Shown here: piece after piece, positions 48,566 to 61,628 of the stretch
Layout of the letters: each line of letters begins with the position of its first letter
Numbering within the stretch: position 1 is the first letter of the stretch
Position numbers and translations under genes: made by a program
The notes under the pieces: model-generated
Told to the model about the DNA's origin: nothing
What the model saw: the letters and a program-made list of their open reading frames with translations, nothing else
Databases searched by the model: none
NCBI RefSeq assembly: GCF_015832195.1
Contig: NC_052033.1
Span: forward strand, 1,798,001-1,862,000
Direction of reading: 5' to 3'
Source: Motacilla alba alba
Taxonomy: Eukaryota > Chordata > Aves > Passeriformes > Motacillidae
DNA length: 64,000 bases

Positions 48566-51500
48566 CTGCGGGGAGAGGCTGTGATGAAAAACCACGCATG
48601 GGAAAGCAGGGAAGGGCTGCAGGAGCATCCTGGTAGAGGGAGAGCTGAGCTCAGTGCTCTCTAGACCTTGGGGACAGGGCTGCATGTGGCTGGACACCAG
48701 GGACAGGGATCAGCTGCTGGCACAGGGCAGCAGGAGGAGGAGAAATCCCCATTTACAGCAATGCTCCATGGCAGGGAATAGCATGGGGCCGGCAGGGAGA
48801 TCTCCCCAGCTGCTGCTTTCCTGTCTCTTGGGAAGCAAGTCACCCAGGAAGAGCAGGCATGGAATATGAGTGCCTCACTGGGTATTTCATAGCTGCTAAA
48901 CTGGGAGAGTGCCAGCCCCAGCAAGTAAAACTTTCCATCCCATTGGTGAGCTGGAGGCTCTGTTTGTTTTCCTCCCAGGGCAGCCAGCAGTGAGCCCGAG
49001 ATGGCAGCTGCTCTGGAGAGCTGGGAATGGGAACACGCTGGGCTCACAGCAATCCCTGGGGCACCCTCATCCTCCTCCAGCTCTGGGGAATGGCTGTGAG
49101 TGGTAAGAACCAGCACAGCCTTGAGCACAGAAATTGGACCCAAATTCTTACACAGCCCCACTCTTACACCCCCATCCCAAAACCCCATCCCCAGCTGCCC
49201 CCATCACACCCCGGACAGCCCCAGAGCTCTGCGCTTCCCAGCAAAGCAGGTTTGCAGCATGTTTAAAACCCTGGTCTGGCTTCCCACCAGCTCCCCACGC
49301 AGGGGTGGAGGGCTGGACTGGCCTCTCCCGAGGTGACTCAGTCCCGGGGGAGCTGGCACAGCCTGGCGGGCACCTGCTGTCCAGTCACGGTCACGCGGCC
49401 GGAGCGCTTGTCACGGCTCTGTGCCTTGGCACACTTGGCATTGAGCGGGAGGGGGAGGAGGGCAGCGGCCCCCGAGGGCTCAAGGCTCCTTTGCCACACA
49501 GGCTGGAGGCAGCAGCCACCCCCTGAGCACAGATCCTGAGCCACAAGAGCCTTATCCTGTGCCAGGCAGAGAAATCCCCAGAGGACGGTGCTGGGAAGGT
49601 GTTTTCCAGCTCACCACGTGCCTGGTGCTGGCGCCCAAGCCCTCTGGAGCTGGCGTGCTCAGCGCGGGAATGGCCCAGACAGTGCCTCCATCCAGAGACA
49701 GCCTGCTCCAAGCTCAGCCCTCAGATCCCCTGCGGTCCCAGGTCCCTGTCACCCCCCAGCCCTGGCATGGAGGGCTCTGCCACCAGGAGCATGGCCCTGC
49801 CCGGCAGCCCTGGCATCAGCCGCCCCATCGCAGGGCACAGCTTGGCTGCAGCTCCCCAGGGAGCCTCAGCCCAGTCCTTGGACACTCAGGGTGGACGTGG
49901 TGGCTTTGTCCTGGGGACAGAAAGAGGAAGTGAGAGGCGACGAGCGGAGCTGACACGGGGGGATGACTGAGCACATGCCCTGCTGTGGGGACAAGGCAGG
50001 TCACAGCAGCAGGGGGTGACTTGGCAGCCACAAGCATGTCCTGAGCTTGGTAGGAGCTGTGCTTTGGGCTGGAAGAAGGGTCCTGGGGGCAGCACGTTGT
50101 CACTTTAGGCTGGAAAAGATCTCCATGCACTAGGGCTGCTGCTATTGTTGGAGCAGTAAATGGGCAGGGAGTGGAGGGAGGACCACCTGGTCTGGTTGGT
50201 GATCACCATCACTATCACCATCTCCCCTCCCAAAGCTCTTGACCACTGAAGGTCACCAAAGCCTGACATCCAGCACTGAGGGGCACAGCCCGTGCTCCAA
50301 CAGCAGCAGGGGGTGAAGGCCCCATCCTTTCCCAAGAGGACAGATGTGCTGGCATCACTGGGGAGCAACCAGGATGAGGTTTGAGCCTTCAACCAAAAAA
50401 GGCACAAGGAAGGTGACCAGGGCTGGCTCCCAGCCCCAGGGCAAATCACAACAAGCACTGACCAGAGGAAGCACACCCAAGAAAGAAAGTGATGGAAAAA
50501 ATGGTGTGGTTCACACAAAGTGTCACCGCAGGACACGCTGGGATGGTCCAAGCAACACAAAAGGTCCATCAGCAAAGCCAGGTGAGCAGAACTGGGACAG
50601 CCAAGCACAGCCATAGCACAAGACAGCAGAGACAACCCGGCAGAGCAGCCCTGGCTGGAGGGGGTGTGTGCAGCGGGTTCATGGATGCTTGGAGAAGGAT
50701 CAGGATCTCTCCCCGAGCTTGTTGGCACTGGGGGAAGGGACATTACTGGAAAAACACTGTCTCCATCTGCCACAGTTCAGCGTGAGCAGAAAGCAGCTGA
50801 GCCACCCAAGGCTGTGGGGCAGGGAGTGGGACCCCCAGGAGCACCCATCATCCCCATCACCCTGAGCATGATGAGCCCAGCTCCTCCTCTCCACCTCCAC
50901 GGGCAGGGAGAAAGGGGCCAGCAATGCCACAGGGCCCCCAAACACCCCCGCAGCCTCTGCCACTGCTGGCACCCAAGAGCCCATCAGGCAGAGCTACTGC
51001 TGCTGCTGCCCATAAATGATTCAAGAGCACGCTAAAGACCTCTCTCAAGGCTGGAGCCGCCTTAAAAGGTGCTCCCAGTTATTAAGAGCTCCAGATAGGA
51101 AACTCAATTTGTGCAACTGCTCTGAGCATCGAGCTCCTGTGGACTCACACCCGAGCAGAGACCCAGCACCTTCTCTGCTTCTGCTCCCTTTCAAAAAGCT
51201 TTTTACCATTTTGCAGTCTCAAGTTTCAGGGCTGGAGAAAAGGAGCCAAAGCACAAACAGCTCTTGAAATAAAACCATATTATTGGAGAAAAAAAAAAAG
51301 GAAAACCACTCCATTTTCCCTCACGTGTCCCAGCCCTGTCACAAAGGAGCCGGATGGCAAAACTGTGAGATGCAGGGTTTTGCTCTGAGTCTTGAGAGAG
51401 GCCCTCTGTGCTTCAGAGAGGATGGTTAGCTGCCCTCTCCCTTATCACTGAGCCACACAGTCGGCATGGACACCCACAGGGGCTGAAATCCACACCTCCA

Positions 51501-54500
51501 TGCTGGCTGGGGTAGGAAGATGGGGTATGGCTGAGTGCTGAGATCCCATCAGGGCGTGCAGGCAGCCAGCACACACCTCACCCACGCCACCATTAGAACA
51601 TCCTCTCCCACTTTCCTCTGTCAGGAAGGCCATTGGGCAATGGCAGCAGGTTTGCTGAGCTGGGAGCACGGCACGCCCCAGGAGGAAGGAGAGCAGCTGG
51701 GGGAGCCACGCTGGGCCTGCTGATAAGGAGAGCCCTGCACGGGGACACGGGGACATAGGGACACGGGGAGCAGGGCCACCCACCCCACTGCACATGGCAG
51801 CCTGGGCTGGGCTTCCCTGCTGCAAGGGCTGGAGGGCCAGGAATGCAGCCCTGGGCTCCCTGGCAGCCCTGGGTGACGCCATCCCTACTGGCACGGAGAG
51901 GGGAGGATTTGCCAGCAATGCCTGGGAGAGGGTGGAAAAAGCCACGTGGAGGATTTCCCACAGCCCATTTCCCACTCTCGTTAATGTTTACCAGAACAAC
52001 AACCCCCACCCCTCCTGGCAGAGCAAGTGCTGGCACCCAAAGGCTTCCCAGCCTGCTGGGGTGGGCGGCAAATCCCGGTGGGCACGGGTCCCTCTGTGCC
52101 CCTGGCCACCCACCCCATGTGTCCCCACCTCCCTGGGGCCCACACATCCTCACAGCACAGCCCCAACCAGGCAGCGCTGCACAAACCCATTCTCTGCTTC
52201 TTGCAAAGGTGGTGGGAGCTGCTGGAGTGGCTGTGGCTGCACAAGGGGACCCTCAGCCCACCGGCCCCTTCCTCAGGCTGGAGCTCAAGGCAAGTGAGGA
52301 ACACACACGTGGAGATTTTGGGTCACCCCAGTGGTTTTGGGGACAGCAAAGAGCCAAAATCTCCACCAGGAGCGAAGGAAGCAGAGCAGCTCCACTGGTG
52401 AATGTACAGAGGGGTCAGCTTCTCCACAGGCAGGGTCACAGACACACAAGGAAAGCTCTTTTTCATTTTCCCCCAGCCTACCAGGATTGATTTAACTTGG
52501 TTTCATCTAAGATTAATTACTCAAATCTACTCCAATTCCTTATTAGCTTGACTTAAACGCAGAGTGCACAGACACGCAAGTGTTTCAGCCCTGGCTGCAC
52601 CTTCTGGAAGGGGCTGAGGGGTGCCAGGTTGGTATTTACCCAAGGGAAAGGGACAGCCTGCCTGCAGGCCACGTGCCTGCCATCCCCATGCTGCAGGTCA
52701 GCACTGAGTTCACTCCCACTTCCCTCCTGGAAGCAAAATTCTTTGTATGAAAGGTCAGTGGGGCTGGAGGGGACACTCCTCCCTCTGGTTCTTCTGCTGA
52801 ACACTCATTCTTCCAGCAGCTCCGTGCCAGGGCCCTGGCTGGGCTTGCAGGCTTCCCCAGTCCCCTGCTGCCTGTTTCAGAGCACACCAAGGCACCCAGA
52901 GCAGCACAGGCCTGGCAGAAATGCCCCATATTTACAGAGGGTTCCCCTGCCCTGAGCTCTGGCCATCCCCACGCTGTGTGGGAGGCAGCAGAGGGAGGTG
53001 GTGCTCAGCTCTGGGCAGGAATTTGGCTCAGCCCAGGGATAAGACGAGCCCTGGGCTGGAGCCCCCTTGGCGGCAGCTCCCTATCTCTGGGAGCAGACTC
53101 CTTATCTCAACACAGCCATTCCAAGGCTGCTCGCCCTGACAGGCCCTGTGCAAAGGGGGAGCCCGGGGTGGACACCAGCAGCCTCCTTCTTTCCCATTCC
53201 AGGGCCAGCAGCTCCCTGAGGAGAGGGGAAAAGGACCTTGTGGTGTCCCTTTGGGCTGTGGGTGGTGACACCTCTGCTGGCACGGGGCTGTCCCCCAAAC
53301 ACCCCGTTAAGTCTCAGTGCTCCACGGCCCCAGGACTGCTGCGGGAAGCTGCTCCTCCCTCCTCCCAACCAGCAGCAGCCAAGCGTGGGTGGGCCACTCC
53401 TCAGCTTCCTTCCTTTTCCTCCTGATTGCAGGAGGCCTGAAGCACCCAGACCTGCACCCTGCAGGGAAAGCCTGACTGGGGACAGCTCATCCCACCCAGC
53501 ACAGCGCAAACCCTGCGCCGGGAATCCCACACTCCCAGCTACCTATGCAGTGGGATGCTCTTCCCACCACAGCATCTCCATGGGCCTGGGCCAGCCAGGC
53601 ACTTTGCAGCCTCTCAGCTGCCAGGAGCTGGAGATGGGGTCTCCTCAGCCATCTTCATGCTCCTCCTGCCTGCCCTGGGATGCTGCACCCACAGGGAAGC
53701 CACACGGCTCAGCAGGGGCTGGAGATGCTGCTTTTTAAGGAGCCACCTCCATGTCCTCCCCAGGAGAGCTTGGACTGGTTAAGTCACTGCCTAGAAGAGG
53801 TGACTGGTTATAGGAGCACCCTTGGAAAGGCTGTGTGACACCAGCACAGCCCTGGTGACACGTCCCTTCTCATTCCATGGAGGAGCTGAGGCCGGGCAGG
53901 ACACGCCAACGCCGAGGTTGGGGATTCCCCCTGGCTGCCCATGGGCACAGAGTGCAGCCTTTGGGCTCACAGGTGACAGGGGGTCACTCCCAGCCCTGGC
54001 TGGCACTCCTCAGGAATTCCTTACAGGAATAACTCCATCAGGCCCCCAGCACAAGCTGCAGCATCAGACATAGGGAGCGAAGGCAGCCCCATGGCATGGG
54101 AGGGGGCACTGGCACATTGGGCATCTTGGCCACATCTCTTCTGCCCAATGGGTCTGTCAGACCAGGGGAATGACCCCAGGAAATATCACTTTTAAGCAAT
54201 AAACCAATAAAACACAAACCACCAGAGGCTGTTTGAAGGAGGGCTCCATTGCCCTGGGAGCTGCAGCAGCTGGAAAAGGTGCCTGCAGATGGGAGGGATG
54301 GTCCTGTGGGATGGCTGTAAGGCAGGAGCATCCGCTGGGGGACCACACACCACCCCCATCTGAACGGCTCGTCACAGGGCTGGACATTCAGCACAGAGCC
54401 CATGTGCCCTCCACACTGGGGGGTTTCTTCCTCCCACCCAATGTCAGCAGCTTGAGAAAAGGCCAAGAAGATCCCTGGGCACTGTCCTGCTCCCTCCTGT

Positions 54501-57249
54501 CCCACTGCAGCCTCTGGCAGCACAGCATCAAGAGTGTTGGTTTATACCTCACTCCCCCTGTCCCCAAGGCACAGCCACAGCATCAGCCCCGCTCTTGTGG
54601 CTGCACAAACTGTCCCCGAAGTGACAAGCTGTGGTTTCACTGGACACATCCGTGCTTTGTGACTCCTTTGTGGCATTTCATAAGTGGAAAAACTGAGAAA
54701 AACTGAGGCACTGCACTACAGTAAGGCTCCCTGCCTCCTCACCCTGCTGCTGCTCCACAGGCAGGGAGCTGGTTCCTTCTCCATCAAAGCCCACACAGCT
54801 CTCCCAGTTTTAAGTTCCTGGAGGATGAGGGTAGAGGAGGAAGCCCTCACATGCAAACCCCAAAAATATTTGCTCCCCTGCCCGCCCAGAGCAATTATTT
54901 GGGGTTTCCCCAGTTCTGTGCTCAGCTAATGTGACCAGCACCCCGCAGTGCTTGACCTCGGAGGGCAGTCCCCAAGGACGAGGGGGACACAGGGGTCCTG
55001 TGTGGTGGGCAAGCAGAGGGCAGGGTCCTCCCTGGGTCCATTCTCCACCCTAAACGCCTCATTAAGAGAGCCACCACCAAACAACTGCTTTTTTGTAGTT
55101 TGTTTAAGTAAGAGGGATTAAGTACCAGTGCCAAGGGTTTCCTGCATACCCACCAGCACACACAGAGCTCTCCAGGCTGACTTGGAGGCCAGGAAATGAC
55201 CATAATTCAAAGCACTGCACACCCCCAAATGACCACAACTCCTGGATGCCTGTAATTAAAAGGGACTGTGCCCACCCCCGCTGGGAGCTTGTTGTGTTAT
55301 CAGACATCTCAGGCCGGCAGGACAGCGGAAAACGAAAGTCATTAGGTAAAAAGCTCCTCCAGAGGAGGAGAGTTCATGATCCCATCACTTGTGGGCTCAT
55401 AGAGATTTAAGTAATTAATTTTCAGCCTTCACTAATTGACTCCTTCAGTGCTGAGCCCCTGTCAGCCCCAAGCCTGCACTTGCTCCTCCGGGTCAGGTCC
55501 CTGCAGGACTCCCAATGCTCACGGGAAATGTGGAAATGCCTCACGAGCCCCATGTTGGACTGGGCAGCTCTGCAACCTCCCCACCAGCTGGTTCTCCATC
55601 ACCTGTCTCCTACTTTCTTTGGTAATGAGCTCTGTTCTGATTCCTGGCTTGTCCCAAGGCCTGTTTTCAGCTCAGGAACAACCTAAAGGAAGGAATAAGG
55701 ATGTATTTGGGGGATTCCTCAGCTTCACTGTAAGACCTAAACAGGAGCAGCATCCAAGAACAAAACACAGAACCAGAGGACAGCTCGTCTTTCATCCCAG
55801 CCCAAACACAGCCCGCATTCCCCAGGTCCCCCAGTGCATCCCAGTGAGTGCCTTCCCCCTGAGGCGACCCAGCAGTCCCCTCCCCACCGGATTCACGATC
55901 CGTGCTCGGCATCCCCAGCTCGGAGCTGCTCTCCCAGCATCCACAGGCATCCATTGTTCCTGCCGCCCGCTCCGGCAGCGCCGCTCTCACACCCGGAGCT
56001 CACACGTGCGTGGGGGAGCCGACACCGGGCTCGGCCCTGTCTCGCACAATTTGCATCAGGGCTCTGCTGTGGTGTCAAACCCACTCTGTGGTTTGCCCTT
56101 TCTCGCTCTGGGGCTCGCAGCACCTCCAGGTGCCCCAGCGCAGCTGCAGCGGTGCCAGAGAACCCCCACGAGGGGAAGTGGCAATGGTCACCTGCTCTAC
56201 AGCAGCGCTGGCAGAAGCCCCCGGCCACATCAGCAAGCAAAAGGTGCTGATCACCCCATGAACTGCAAAGGAGCAGGGCAGGGCAGAGCCCGGGCGCAGC
56301 AGCTGGGAGCCCAGGGAGCCACATGTGAAGCCAGAGCTGACCAGGGTAGCACAGGCAGAGGCAGCTCTGGTTTCTCCCAGGCTCAGCCGCAGCTGAACCC
56401 TCCAGCTCATTTTGGAGGTGGGACAATTCCAAACTGGTTATTTCCCACTTGGGAAAAAGGCAGGAGCCAAAGGATGCTGCTTCAGAGGGCACAATGGAGT
56501 GAGCTGGGCAGGCAGCATTTCCTTGCTCAGGACAGCCACGGCACTGTGGTGGGATGCACTCCCCAGTTCCCCAGCTGGGCTGGAGGCTGAGGGCCCAGGA
56601 CAGCAGCAGCACGATGAGTTCACCCTGGAAATCCCCAGGAGCGACCCTGCAGGGACTGGGAACGTGCAAGCAGAAGAATGCCCTGGCTCCTGGCGGCGAG
56701 AAGGATGACGCCACGCCGAGGAAGAAGGCGGACACTTCCTCTTGCCACAGGGACCCAGCGGTGACAATGCAGCCTCTCGGGTCCCCTTCCCCCTGCAGGA
56801 CGTGGGCCCCGGGGACCGAGCGAGAACTGCAGGGTCGCGGATCACCGTGGGCACCACAACCTGGCTGTAGGAAGCCTGGAAGGACGGTCTCTGCAGCAAG
56901 GCAGGGCAGCAGGGGGTACAGCTCAGCCTCACTCCTCTATCCCAAACCTGGAGGATCAACAAAATACCCACGCACAGCATCCCCCTGCTCCCGGCGGGAT
57001 GCACAGGCGGACGGAGGATGACCCGACCCCCTGCTCTGCAAGGATTTTGTTCGCCTGCGAAGGGCTGGTGGCAGCACTCGCCACTCCAGGCAGCACGTGC
57101 GAGCGTCCCGGAGCCCTCAACCAAACCTCAAAGCAGCTACAACAACAAAGCCGGGGGCCAGGAGGGTGCCCGGGGTCAGGGAGCGGCTCCCTCCGCTGCC
57201 CACCTGCCCTCGCCCGCCGCTGCTGAGGGGCGCTGCCAGCCCCGCTCAC
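48566..57249 (-). other. RHBDF2: Probable RHBDF2 intron 1
   Basis: This is 8.7 kb of GC-rich sequence between the CpG island and the candidate exon at 48.5 kb. Long open frames occur by composition on both strands (for example 50105-50773 minus, 55436-56590 plus and 55893-56735 minus). None has a recognisable domain, and they overlap one another. An A-run lies at about 51290. No transposon is recognised. Confidence 0.45.
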
Positions 57250-57930
57250 CTGGGCGGGGGGAAAAGCAGCGAACACAAACAAAAAGCAGCCGCCCGCCCG
57301 GTTATCGGCGCCAGAAAGTAGGTTAGAGCTTTCCTGCCTGCCTCGGCCGGGGAGCGGGCAGGGTTTTCTCTCCGGCCGGGTCACCCTGCCGGGACACGCA
57401 CCCACTTCCCCCTGTGATGGTGAGGAGGAGGAGGAAGAGCCCGGCCCCCGCCATCCGTCCGGATGCCCGCGCTGGAGGCGCCGGGCAGGGCGCGGGGCAC
57501 GGCCCCGGCCGGGGGATGCTCGCCGCGCCCCCCGCCCCGCAAAGTGTCCGGGTGGCACGGGGCAGCCCCCAGGCAGCCCCGCGGGGCCGGGCCGGGCCGG
57601 GCCGGGCCGGGCGGGAGGCGCGGGGCGGAGGAGGAAGCTGGCGGGACGCGGCGCTCACAAAGCAGCAACAAACCGGGCGGTCACGGAGCGAAGCGGCGCG
57701 GAGGCACCGGGACCCCCGCCCCGCACTGCTCTGCTCCCCTCCTCGGCCCCGCTCACCTCGGCCCGCTGCCGCTCCTGCCCCCGGTGCCACTCCCGGTGCC
57801 GGTCCCGCGGCGGCCGCCGCCGCCTCCACCTGGGCCGGGCGGGGCTGGGGGCGGGCCCGGGGCGGGGCTCGGCGGGGGCGGGAGCGGGAGCGGGGTCTCC
57901 TCCCGCCGTCCCGCCGGGCCCCGGCCCCAT
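57200..57930 (-). promoter_or_regulatory. RHBDF2: CpG island, probable RHBDF2 promoter and first exon(s)
   Basis: A dense CpG island of about 0.7 kb. GC boxes (GGGGCGGGGC and similar) at 57838-57890 lie upstream for a minus-strand gene. Two AG|GTGAGC donors on the minus strand (exon ends 57757 and 57250) suggest alternative first exons. Position and strand suit RHBDF2, whose coding part starts 10-11 kb away. No conserved protein is encoded. A bidirectional promoter cannot be excluded. Confidence 0.6.
57582..57612. repeat. (GGGCC)n short repeat in CpG island
   Basis: Five to six tandem GGGCC units, a strong G-quadruplex candidate within the presumed RHBDF2 first-exon region. Confidence 0.85.
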
Positions 57931-58009
57931 CTGCGGGGAATCCCCCATGGGAACGAGCCCCTGCGGCCGCCCCGCGGCACCGGGAGCTGGGGTGGCACCG
58001 CCGGTACCG

Positions 58010-58556
58010 GCACCGTCAGGATTGGGCGCTATCGGGACCAGCCACTATAAGAACTGTCACTGTGAGGACTGGATGCCATTAGGACCAGGCACTGTTAGGA
58101 CTGGGCACTATTAGAACTGGACCTGTTACTATTAGGACTGGTAACCATTAGGAATGGTGATCACTAGGAAGGGTCACTATTAGGACTGCTCAGTATAAGA
58201 ACTGGTCACTGTTAGGACTGGGCACTATTAGGAGCAGTCACCATAAGGACTGGGCACTATTAAACTGGCTGCTATTAGGACCCGTTACTGTTAGGAACGG
58301 TCACAATTGGGACTGGTCAGCATTAGGACTGGGCATTATTGGGACCAGCCACTGTAAAAACTAGGCACTATTAGGACCAGTCACCATTAGGACTGGTCAC
58401 TGTTAGGATTGGTCACTGTTAGGATCAGCCTCTCCTAGGACTGATCATTACAACCAGTCACCGTCAGGACTGGTCACTACCAGAACTCTCAGTATTAGGA
58501 CCGGTCATTATTAGGACCAAGCACTGGTAGACCTGGCTGCCATTAGGACTCTAAGG
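58010..58556. repeat. 16-18 bp minisatellite (ACTGGTCACTATTAGG type)
   Basis: About 30 diverged tandem copies of a unit near ACTGGTCACTATTAGG over about 540 bp. Copies drift at GGTCAC/GGGCAC and ATTAGG/GTTAGG. The array is AT-richer than its surroundings and starts within about 100 bp of the CpG island edge. No coding frame. Confidence 0.9.
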
Positions 58557-60179
58557 ATGGCCCCCTGACCCCACATCCAAGCGGTGGGCACTCCGGAGTG
58601 GCAGGCAGGGGCAGGCTGGCACAGCCCCGTGGGCTCTGCAGGCCCGGGCATGTCCTGCTGGCCAGGCTGGGTGTGGTGATGCCCAGCCGGGCTGGGGCAG
58701 CGGGCAGCGGGCAGCGGCCACGGGGCCGGTCCTGTCGGCTTTCACAGCCTGACTCATCCCGGGGCTGGCCGAGCTCAGCCCTCGGGAGCTGCACCTGCTC
58801 CATCACCATCGGCGCTGGCCTGCTCTTCTTCCACAACAGCTTCACATTCAGCTCCCTCCATCCCTGAGGGGGAGGCTCGGTGCTGGCAGGATGTGGGGGC
58901 TGAGGAGAGACCTTTGCAGATTGGGTTTGGCACGGTTTTGTGGCTGAAGGGTCTATACAGGACAATATGCCCTGGATTTTGCCACAAAATAAATTCTTGA
59001 TTCGCAACTGGCTACAGGTTCCAGGTGAGCACCAGCACCATTTACAGCTGGGACCAGGCAGGACCAGGAATTTTATGCCTTGCTGTCCAAAACTACAATT
59101 TCCCCATATATTTCTTTTCCCTGCACACCCCCTGTGCTAAGCCTGACCTTGGGTGGTGCAGCCTGCGTTCACTGGTGCCTGTTCGGGTGCTGAGCTCGTG
59201 CTCTCATCAGCCCTCCGCCTTCCACGGCTTCGTGCTCAGCAAATCTGCTCCTGGTTCCTGGTAGAAAGGAGGGTGGGGGAAGCTTTTGGTTCCTGCCGGC
59301 TCCTTTGAAGGTGTGGTTGGAAGCGGGTGGAGAAGGGAGAGCCTGGCAGGTGCCAGGGTGGGTGTCTGGGCACAGACAGCCCGACGCGGGCAGGGCCGGG
59401 GGAGGGGGTGTTCCCTGCCCGTGACTCAGGGGTGAGCAAAGGGTGAGGTGCAGGTGGCAAGCAGGGGCTTGTGCCAAGGTGCCAGGTCTTCTCCCTGCAT
59501 TTGGAAAGGGACAAAACAACCTTTGGGTGGGATAAACAACGGCTGACAAAACCCGTCACTGCCGTGGCCCTGCCTGCATCCCGCTCCAAGCTTGTGTCCT
59601 ATGGGATGTGTCTTTCCATGGAGGAGCCAGGCAGGATGGCAAAGCCCACAGAGGGGAGGAGAGGAGGGTGACTGCCACCTGTGCCAGCCCTGCTGAGCAT
59701 TGGGCAATAAGGAAGCAAAAGAAATGACTGAAAAACCCCAAGGCAGCAACGACAGGGTGTTGCGTCACTGCTGGGGAGACGCTCTGCAGAGCACTTCCCT
59801 TTGTGGAGCTCCACAGCCTGGCCAGAAGCGTTCTGGCTGGTCTGTGCTACAAGGAGGGCAGGGAGGGGACACAGCACTCTGTATCCCAGGGTTGGGAGAC
59901 CATCCTGTGCAAGGTGCTGGAGTGATGTGCCGGGCCCAGGGCTGGATCTCTCAGCAAGAGATTTTCCTCCCTCCTATGCCATGAAACCTTCCAGCGTGGG
60001 ATCTGTCCCCAGCAGCCCAGAGCCAGCAAGGTCCTGCTGCTCACTGCCCACCCAAGACTGGCAGGGGGCTGCTGCTGGGGCAGGTCCTGTCCCTGGAGAC
60101 ACTGCAGGAGACCTGAGCAGCACTAGGCTTCTCTAGAAACCACAGCAGGAAAGGTTTCATGGGATTTTAAAGAGGATTT
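58557..60179. other. Intergenic sequence, no gene seen
   Basis: Intergenic sequence between RHBDF2 and the next gene. Only short unrelated open frames. I looked here for CYGB globin motifs and found none. Confidence 0.55.
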
Positions 60180-60280
60180 TAGGGGCAAACTGAGCCCAGC
60201 TTTCCTTGGCCTTGTACCCTGTAGCAGCTGCTGAGATCTGTGGTCCCTTCCAACCCAAACCATCCTATGATTCTGTTGCT
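60180..60280 (+). mobile_element. CR1 LINE 3'-end fragment
   Basis: CTGAGATCTGTGGTCCCTTC, then CAACCCAAACCATCCTATGA and TTCTGTTG follow the CR1 3' tail closely in plus orientation. It is heavily 5'-truncated with no coding part. Confidence 0.85.
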
Positions 60281-61628
60281 GTTCAGGGGTTGTAAGAAGG
60301 CATGGCTGCTAGTTTTTCTTCCCAAGAGTGCTGCTGAACAAACCCAGGGGCCAGTGAGGCTGTGACATGTGGCATCAACCCTGTTGTTGTGTTTTGGGAG
60401 AGCTGCTGGAGCCGAGAGGCTCCTGCTCCCTGTGGAAAAGGAGCTCTGCATCCTGTGGGCTTGATCTTCCCCCTCACCAGAAACCTCCAGCCCTGGCTGG
60501 GGGACACAGGCGGAAAGGGCCAGTATTATGGATGTGCTGGAACTGGATGGAACTGGGTGAATGGTGATTTAGGTGGGCCTCCACCTGCAGAGGAGCTCCA
60601 GGAGCTTGGCATCAGCTCCAGTGACTTTTCAGAGGAAGTGTCATGAGGATGCTTGGGACAAAAGATCCCAGTTTCCACAGCCTCAGAGTTTTTGTGTTGT
60701 AAAAACACCACACTCCCATCCCAAGGCTGTGGTCCAAGGTTTTCTGGTCTTTTTAACTTCTTCCTTAAATGTTCAGGCTCTCCAGGATTTTAAATCATTA
60801 TTCTTTCCTCTGTTATTGGCTCTTTATGAACCCACATAAAGATGTGAGACCCCTCTGCTTGTCTTGAGTTGCTCCCGCACGAAGGCAAATGGGTTTGGTT
60901 GGTGTCCCCACAGCCCCTCTGGACACCTGGCCCCCCATCCCTTCATCCCCTGATCTCTTGGGACACAACCTGGGGGAACAAACCTGCACGGAGGGGACAC
61001 GGACACCCCTTGCCCCATCCCTCTGCCTGGTTCAGACCCTCCGTGTCCCTCCCCCACGCTGTCCCACTGCGGCCACATTTCACAGAGAAAAGCAAGGCAC
61101 AACTTCCCAAGGATATTTCCAGGATTCACATTCTCTGAACCTCAGAGAAAGAGAAAACACTTCTTATCTCATTTACTGTTCCTGTGTTTTGGAACAAGTA
61201 TAATGCATTGAGGAAGTTTATTTACCTGAAGGAATTTGCATAATTAGAGTCTAGTGGGAATGTTTTAATTCATTAACCAATTGAATCCACGTGTGTGTGT
61301 GTTTCGGGACTGATGGCTAACAGTCACAAAATTCTGTACAATTAAGTTGAGTCGAGTGCTTGTACAAATTCAGTTTAGATGTAATGTAATATAGTGTAAT
61401 ATGATATAGAATAATACAGTACAATAAAGTAATTAATTTGCCTTCTGATACCAATAGAGTCAGATGCATATTTTTTCCCCTTAGTCGGGGTCGCCTTGCT
61501 TTACTGCAGTCCCACCTCCCTCAGGGTTACAAAAGGCGTGTCCCTGCTGCCACCACCCCCGGGGTCCTGTGGAAGGCAGCGGAGCCCCTGGGGCAGTGCC
61601 AGCGCCCGGCCCCGCCGCGGGATGCGCC
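60281..61628. other. Intergenic sequence, no gene seen
   Basis: Mostly featureless. An AT-rich patch at 61200-61440 carries repeated ATATAGTGTAATATGATATA-type words, an evident change from the GC-rich surroundings. Confidence 0.5.

Noticed and set aside
50105..50773. 222-residue minus-strand open frame
   Set aside because: No recognisable domain, Cys/Ser/Trp-rich chance composition, no splice or promoter context, and it lies in the presumed RHBDF2 intron.
58543..59007. Possible CYGB or other next gene in the syntenic order on the minus strand
   Set aside because: None of the globin signatures expected for CYGB appear in any frame to the right edge, so the gene is probably outside the window.
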